Source of the DNA: Aculops lycopersici
Taxonomy: Eukaryota > Arthropoda > Arachnida > Trombidiformes > Eriophyidae
DNA: 64,000 nucleotides
Direction: 5' to 3'
Assembly (NCBI GenBank): GCA_015350385.1
Contig: WNKI01000002.1
Span: forward strand, 6,737,500 to 6,801,499
A program made the position numbers and the translations under genes. Under the pieces are notes generated by a model. That model did not search any database and was not told where the DNA came from. It saw nothing but the letters and a program-made list of their open reading frames with translations. Positions 58,370-64,000 of the stretch are shown in pieces. Numbering within the stretch: the stretch's first letter is position 1; each line of letters begins with the position of its first letter.

Positions 58370-61057
58370 CGGATGCCTTTGGTTTTGCATCGCCAGTGGA
58401 GTCGCCGGCTCGCGTTACGTTCGAGTTCGGCTCGCTCTACGGGGCAAGTGGCAGTGGTGGTTATCGATGGCGGCGGCGGCGGCGTTGCAAGAGGATGGTT
58501 TTAAACTCAAAACCTTGCAAGTTTCAGACGAACGACCACCGCTCAAGATGGCGGCTTGTGGAGGGCTCAGTGCCGCGTGGTCGTCATCAGAAGCTTGAGC
58601 CCCCAAACGCTCGGCCTTCCATCTGAAGCTCGTCGTCGGCTTCCCGGCCGACCAGTCACTTTGGGCGCAGAGTTTGCTGGTTGCTCGAGTATCGCGTCGG
58701 CAGAAAAGCGGACAAGGGAAGGTCGAGGCGAGTTTGCGCGAGCAACAGCTCGGAGCTGCTGCTATCCGCTCCGAGTCTTTGCTGCTATTTCCGCGCGAGA
58801 TTTTAGACGCGACGCGACTCAACTTGACTCGCCTCGCCTCGCCTCGACCCGACCCGAGCCGAGCCGACTGGTCAGCCCTTGAAGGCGCGGCAAGTTTTCT
58901 TTTGGAATTTTGGAACTCGCTGCGCGTCGCAACTCGCATCTCGGAACTCGAATCCCAAAGCTCGCAACTCGCAAAGGCCAACTAAACGCGCGAGCAAAAA
59001 GACTGATGATGGCGCCTCAGTTGGTCTGGCGTTCGGTTGGTGTCCAAGTTTCCCAAACTCCTGAGCTCGCGCTCTACAGTTTGAGCGCCACGCATTGCAA
59101 CGCAACGTAACGCAATGCAACGTAACGCAACGCGGCACAAGTTCTCGTTCAAATGGTGGCCAAATAGAAACCTACATGATGGAGGAAATGGAGGAAATGG
59201 AGGACTGGCCAGGTAATGGAATGGCCGCGCAACAGCTCACTGACTGGCTATGCAATTGCTGTTGCTGCTTTTGTTGCAGTCGCTGCTTTTGTTGCTGCTT
59301 TTGTTGCTGTTGCTGTTGCTCTTGTTGTTGCTGTTGCTGTTGCTGTTGTTGTTGCTGCTATTGCCGATGTGTACGAGCAGAGAGGAAACGCTCATGAGCG
59401 CGAGGGGATGCGGCGAGTTCACGGCGAGGGGGGCGTAGCAGAGCGGAGGCTCGTTGCAAGTTGGAGCGGCGACTCGTTGCAAGTTGGAGCGGCAGTCGTT
59501 GCCGCCGCGTAACATCCGCTCTAGTTAGAACAGCACGCACTTGTCCTCCTGTTCGCTCGCCCGCTCGTTGCTCTTTTTGCTCACTTGCCTGCTTATTGCA
59601 ACTCACGCGTCAGCGACCGAAACTAAAACTCCACTCGCCATTGCTTCTCGCAATTCCCAACTCTCGGGCCAACAGCGACAACAGCAACGGCAGTCTGCAA
59701 ATGCAACTGCAACTGCAATTTGCCCCAACTCCATGAGACTCCAACGCCAACTCGACTCTCCGGCCAACGCGCCAGCAAGGCGACGACCACGAGAACGACG
59801 ATGTCGTGAAAAACACGCCACTTCTCCAAATTTGGCTGGTGCAAATAATTTGCCGCAGCCGTCGCCGCAACAAAAGCAACAGCAGCAGCGGCAGCAGTGG
59901 AAGCAGAAGCAACAGTCGCCACAGTTTTGGCCAGCCAGTCAATCGTGGGCCTTGTTACGTAACTTCCTCCTCCCCTCCCGATTCTTCTCCCGCCTCTCCG
60001 AGTGTCACCAGCTCAGGAGAGATCATTGAAAATTGCTGCCGACGGCCGGGCAATGCGTGCGAGCGGATCGCAAGGCAAAAGGCAACACTAACTTGCCGGC
60101 CGGCCGGCCGACCGACCGACCGACCAGTAAACCTTGAGACACTCACTCGCTCTCCAACTCATGTGAAATGTTGTAACAAAATTGCCCATCTAATACCGGA
60201 CGACGACGGCCACGGCCGCTGTGCCATCGACACAATGGCCAGTGTGCAGAAGTTTAACAATTTTAGGTTCACGAAGCCGTGAGCTGGATTGGAATACTCG
60301 ACGCGTTGCACTCCACTGGCCACGCCAACCTAACGACACCAACACACCACCAAACTAGACCAACCAAAGCACCATCAGAGTCCCTCTAAAACTCGTCCTC
60401 CTTCTCCTCGTGCCTCTTCCTTTGGGCGGCGGAAAATCTCACGAGCGGCCACCGCGCGACCCTCGTTCGCCCGAAACGCACTGCAACTTGAAACTCGACG
60501 CTGCGACCGGAAGTTTGTCAAAAGTTCCACCACCACCACTAACGGCGCCAACAACCACCACGATGAGTCTATTGACTCTTGGGCGTTGCAAGCGACTAAG
60601 GCGCTAATTGAGTGTAATTGTGTTACGTAATAGCGAGCAACCGCCGGCCAGTTGCCACGCGAACGAAACGAGCGACGCGCGATTGAGTCAATTATTATTA
60701 TTATTATTGAACCACAATTGCAACTTTAATTCTGGCATCTAGGTCACACACACACATACTCAACAAACTTTGCCCATATTTGACTGCTCTTTCCTCTGGC
60801 CACTCCGCGCGCCGGTTGTAACGGCGACGAGTCAATCAATTAATCAACTGAAGCGCTTGGTGATGGTTTTTGTGGTTGAGGTTGCTCTCGCGCCTTTTGT
60901 CGTCATCCCATCATTGTGGTTGGCGATGGGAAAATAAATGAATGAATAAACAAATAAATCACTAAATGAATGGATGAATTTACATGAAGTAGAAGAAATG
61001 CCAAGTTCATAAAAACAAACTGTAGAGAGTAAATTAAAAGTGCAAAAAATTTTGGTT

Positions 61058-61063
61058 TTTATT
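61058..61063 (-). terminator. Polyadenylation signal for the zinc-finger gene
   Basis: TTTATT on plus reads AATAAA on minus, about 280 nt past the TAA stop. Confidence 0.45.
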
Positions 61064-61339
61064 TGGGAGTGCAAAACTCAGAAATGCCCATAGGGATTTG
61101 TATTCGAGTGCAGTGGACTTACTACGCGCAACGACAATTCTCTAGAGGAAATCCTGCTTTTTTGGCAGTCCTAAAAAATACCTAAGATTTAACTCCAACT
61201 TCCACACCGATATTATTCATTGCTATTTAGTGCCCGCGATAAATTGGGAAACTTTAATTTAATCTAAATACACTGATGTACAAGACATATAGAATTTAGT
61301 TGATGATTCCTCAAGTATGGACCCATTAAGATTTCTTTT

Positions 61340-62646
61340 TTAGTAAATGATCTTTTTGCTCGGCTTGCTCTTTCGCCGCCTCGACGACGAGGACGACGAT
61401 GACGACGAGCTTGGATGGTCAGGTGAGCCTAGGCTGCTGCTGCTAAGATGGTGGTGCTGGTGGTTGTTGTTACTATTGTTATTGTTATTACTATTATTAG
61501 TATTAGTATTGTTGTTGTTGTTATCCATAGTTGAGTCTGTGATATTGATAATTGTTGAAACTTGTTGCATCTGGCCAGCAGGTGTCAGTGTTAGATGGGA
61601 CTTGGCTGCGTTGATATTGTTGAGGAATTGCGCTGCGTCCGTTAATTTTTTTATTTGCTCCTTTGCGCTCACCTGCTGGTACGTCAGGTGCGCCGAGTGT
61701 CTACTTGATGAATCCGAACGATGGTGGCTGTGATGATGATGGACTTGGTGGTGATTTACTGAGCTAATTTGGTGATGTTGGTGGCTTAAATTTTGGAGGT
61801 GGTGGTGGTGCTGGTTGCTGTGGTTGCTGGACAGTTGGCCGCCGGCGGCCGCAGCTGCGGCAGCAGCCGCTGCCTTGTTCCTATTTCTCTTCAACAATTC
61901 GCGACCGGAACCATCGGAATGGAATCGAATGATATGATGACGCAAGTTTCTTTTCTCGCTAAACCCGCGGCCGCAAGCCTTGCAAACGCACGGCTTGAAT
62001 CCGGTGTGAACCCGCTCGTGCCTATGGACACTAAAGATCCTATCGAATGTCTTGTCGCAGTAGCGGCACTTGAACTGGCCAGGTGCAATTTCCTGAATTT
62101 CGCCCACCGACATGGAGCTCACCTTTGCCACCTCGGCAATCAACGGGTGGTTGTTATTGATGTCCTTTATTGCGCTTACCGACTTTAGGTTCAATGGCGA
62201 GCCGAGTCCCTGTTGTTGTGATTGTTGTTGTTGTGGTTGCTGTTGTTGTGTTTGTTGTGATTGTTGTTGTTGTTGCTGTGGGAGTTGTTGTTGTTGCGCT
62301 GAAAAGACAATCAAATTATTGGCTTGATTTAATTGATTGTTATTATTTGCATCTCTTGTTATCTTGGTCAATGTTGGATTGTTGTTGTTGTTGTTGTTGC
62401 TGCTGCTGAAACTCTTCAAATTTAAAGGCTTGCCATTTTGCGACGAGGCGCCTGAGACGAGGCTGACACTTCCATTGCTTGCCACACTGATTGCAGACGA
62501 AGCCGAGCTAGACGCCTGGCCACCTGTTGCTGTTTGCTGTGATGATGCTGGTGATACATTATTATTATTATTGTTGTTGTTGATGTTGTTATTGATAATA
62601 TTATTATTGCTATTGCCGTTGCCGTTGTTGTTGTTATTATTGATAA

Positions 62647-62686
<40 letters not shown>

Positions 62687-62980
62687 GCTGTTCAAGTTGT
62701 TGCTTGCATTTGTCTGAACGCTACCATTCCCGTTGCTAGTGGTCCCATTTGAGCTTGACAACAAACTATCTGCCGACGAGCTATTTGGCGAGGTGGACTT
62801 ACTTCGACTGTCGTAGGAGTCACTAGGCGACAGTGCATAGCTTGCAGTGGTTGTGGCGGCCAAGGTAATTAGACTGTTGAGTCGCTTCCACAATTCATAA
62901 CAATTTGCAATCGCTCGATCTCGCTCCTCTTGCGTCTGGAGCAATTTCTTCTTCAGTTGATTTACCTCGTCGTCAGTCAT
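61340..62980 (-). CDS. Two-finger C2H2 zinc-finger protein with Asn/Gln-rich tracts
   Basis: A 546-residue, single-exon putative DNA-binding nuclear protein. The N-terminus MTDDEVNQLKKKLLQTQEER continues to about residue 40 as a likely short coiled coil. Long Ser- and Asn-rich tracts (including a run of about 13 Asn) and a Gln-rich block follow. Then come two adjacent C2H2 fingers: finger 1 with Cys305, Cys308, His321, His325; linker TGFKPCV; finger 2 with Cys333, Cys336, His349, His354. The fingers read FKCRYCDKTFDRIFSVHRHE and CKACGRGFSEKRNLRHHIIRF, then HSDGSGRELLKRNRN. The high quality of this block against the low-complexity flanks marks it as the conserved core. After it come His-rich and Asn-rich stretches and a basic tail, RRRKSKPSKK, probably a nuclear signal. 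The start has A at -3. I do not recognise the orthologue with confidence, so no symbol is given; developmental function is a guess. Confidence 0.85.
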
Positions 62981-63480
62981 CTTGTGTGTTTATATGTGTG
63001 TATATATTTTTGCGTATATATTAAATTCCTCTTGTATTGTCTAAAGTTTGTTTTGCTTTAGAGTTACAGTTATTATATAGATATATGGATTTAGTTAGTT
63101 AGCTTAGAAATATATTGGTGATATATTGATTCTGATCTGATGCCTTGATGACGATGATTATGTTTGTTTCTAGATGGATGATATTCTCTGTCTCCCTCTC
63201 TTTAGCAAGTGTAAATACTCAAATGCGAGCCAGTCAAAGACTAGGAGACTTTAGACGACGACGACGACGACGAGCCTGTTGCTTTTGCTGCCGCTGCGCT
63301 ACTGTCGACGCTCGCTGCAGACGACCTCTCGATGTGCTCTCGTGGGTCTGCGCCGCTGGGTTGAGCGGTGCGTGAAATGCACAGAGCCGAGGGGGCGAGC
63401 TGACAGATGCACCAGCCGCTGCCGCGCGTTGCACTGACTTTCCTGCTGGCCGTGTGCTGTGTGTATCGTTTTTGCTCTGT
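62981..63480. other. Upstream flank of the zinc-finger gene
   Basis: The first 150 nt are AT-rich with TATATA-like sequence, presumably 5' UTR or core promoter. A GAC/ACG triplet run lies near 63255-63273. No further gene is seen. Confidence 0.35.
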
Positions 63481-63755
63481 GTGATTCAAAATTGAATGAA
63501 GAAAGCAGGCATGTTTTCGATGCAAGCGCCGCGCCACGGACGAACGGCGCGTTACGTGTGCGAAAGAGTCGGCTTGCTTCTGCGGGTTCTAGCGGAGGGG
63601 CGGTCTAAAGATCAGGTCTTGATATTCGCTCTGCTCGATGCGATGCAATGGGGAGGCCGAGTCATTTAGCCCGAAGCCCGCCGCAAGCAGAGTCGAATTT
63701 AGTGCGCTCGGGGGGAGGAAGAGGGAAAACAAACTTCCATTCAATTTTGAATCAC
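63481..63755. mobile_element. 275-bp element with 18-bp terminal inverted repeats (MITE-like)
   Basis: GTGATTCAAAATTGAATG (63481-63498) is perfectly inverted as CATTCAATTTTGAATCAC (63738-63755). Allowing one gap, pairing continues three bases inward. The interior has no coding capacity, and part of it is shared with a diverged copy at 53994-54121 in opposite orientation. This fits a non-autonomous DNA transposon. No clear target-site duplication is visible (GT and TT flank the ends), so the true ends may differ slightly. Confidence 0.55.
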
Positions 63756-63803
63756 TTGTCTTTTAACATGGCGACCAAACGCTAGCTTTGGAAGTCTACA
63801 TTA

Positions 63804-63805
<2 letters not shown>

Positions 63806-63850
<45 letters not shown>
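63806..63850. repeat. (CA)n microsatellite
   Basis: About 22 pure CA units, 50 bp beyond the inverted-repeat element. Confidence 0.97.
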
Positions 63851-63852
<2 letters not shown>

Positions 63853-64000
63853 ACTCACACTCGAGCAGCACAATGAAGCTGAAGCATGCGCGCAAATTCC
63901 ACTGCACTTGGCCCAACTTGTGCTCCCCTGCCTTGGCCAAACTGGACCGCTCTGCGCAGGTAGGCGTGCCGGGTGCGCGCAAAGTCCAGTCAGTAGTCTG

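Larger units (their letters stand above)
53202..61339. other. 8-kb gene-free region between Lim3 and the zinc-finger gene
   Basis: The two flanking genes converge on this stretch. I see no believable coding exon: long frames near 57.3-58.1 kb and elsewhere are Arg/Ala/Ser-rich with no domain. It holds an old repeat copy (53994-54121), eight CAACARGTG 9-mers (54960-57765), CT, CA and TCGGC repeats, several 5-bp-period arrays, a 7-bp minisatellite (about 58307-58369), three TTACGTAA sites (54852, 59955, 60623) and a donor-like CACAG|GTAAGT at about 56730. Untranslated exons or enhancers are possible. Confidence 0.35.

Noticed and set aside
1..64000. CRISPR arrays, bacterial operons, rRNA or viral insertions
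   Set aside because: No direct-repeat/spacer pattern, no bacterial gene structure, and no rRNA or viral protein similarity was seen.

Overview
The window looks like nuclear DNA of an animal, most likely an arthropod and possibly an acariform mite; the clade is a guess. The support is a chitin-binding (peritrophin-type) extracellular protein, animal-type signalling and transcription-factor genes, GT-AG introns, AATAAA signals, and abundant CAG/CAA and AAC/AAT triplet tracts. Genes are sparse (seven in 64 kb) and strikingly intron-poor: V-ATPase subunit A, class I PITP, calcineurin A, a 2288-codon chitin-binding protein and a zinc-finger gene each read as one uninterrupted coding block. Introns are directly supported only in an SLC35G-like gene at the left edge and in the LIM-homeobox gene. 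CpG does not look depleted.

Layout. 1-596 (minus): first coding exon of an SLC35G-like transporter, running off the left edge. 597-5586: no gene; 3.86-5.4 kb differs in composition and may be a decayed repeat. 5587-12453 (minus): giant Gln/Ser/Thr-rich secreted protein with one CBM14 chitin-binding domain. 12454-25211: gene-poor stretch with a 492-base assembly gap, a candidate minus-strand start exon at 22.2 kb, and many copies of the 9-mer CAACARGTG. 25212-27059 (minus) and 27933-28745 (plus): V-ATPase A and PITP, head to head. 28746-41030: gene-free, with perfect hairpins and microsatellites. 41031-42803 (plus): calcineurin A. 42804-50023: gene-free, with a 112-nt foldback. 50024-53201 (plus): two-exon Lim3 (Lhx3/4 class) gene, reassembled here from its splice sites. 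53202-61339: gene-free, with a second CAACARGTG cluster, pentanucleotide arrays and an old repeat copy. 61340-62980 (minus): two-finger C2H2 protein. 62981-64000: its upstream flank, holding a 275-bp element with 18-bp terminal inverted repeats.

The genes do not form a pathway. Subunit A and PITP are membrane-traffic housekeeping genes that may share a promoter region; calcineurin, Lim3 and the finger protein are signalling or developmental regulators with long flanks, as expected for such loci. I found no convincing new multi-gene system. The most unusual observations are a net insertion of about 43 residues inside the first zinc finger of Lim3 LIM1, strong regional enrichment of CAACARGTG in both coding and non-coding DNA, the terminal-inverted-repeat element with a diverged copy 9.4 kb away, and a dozen imperfect 5-bp-period arrays with unrelated units.
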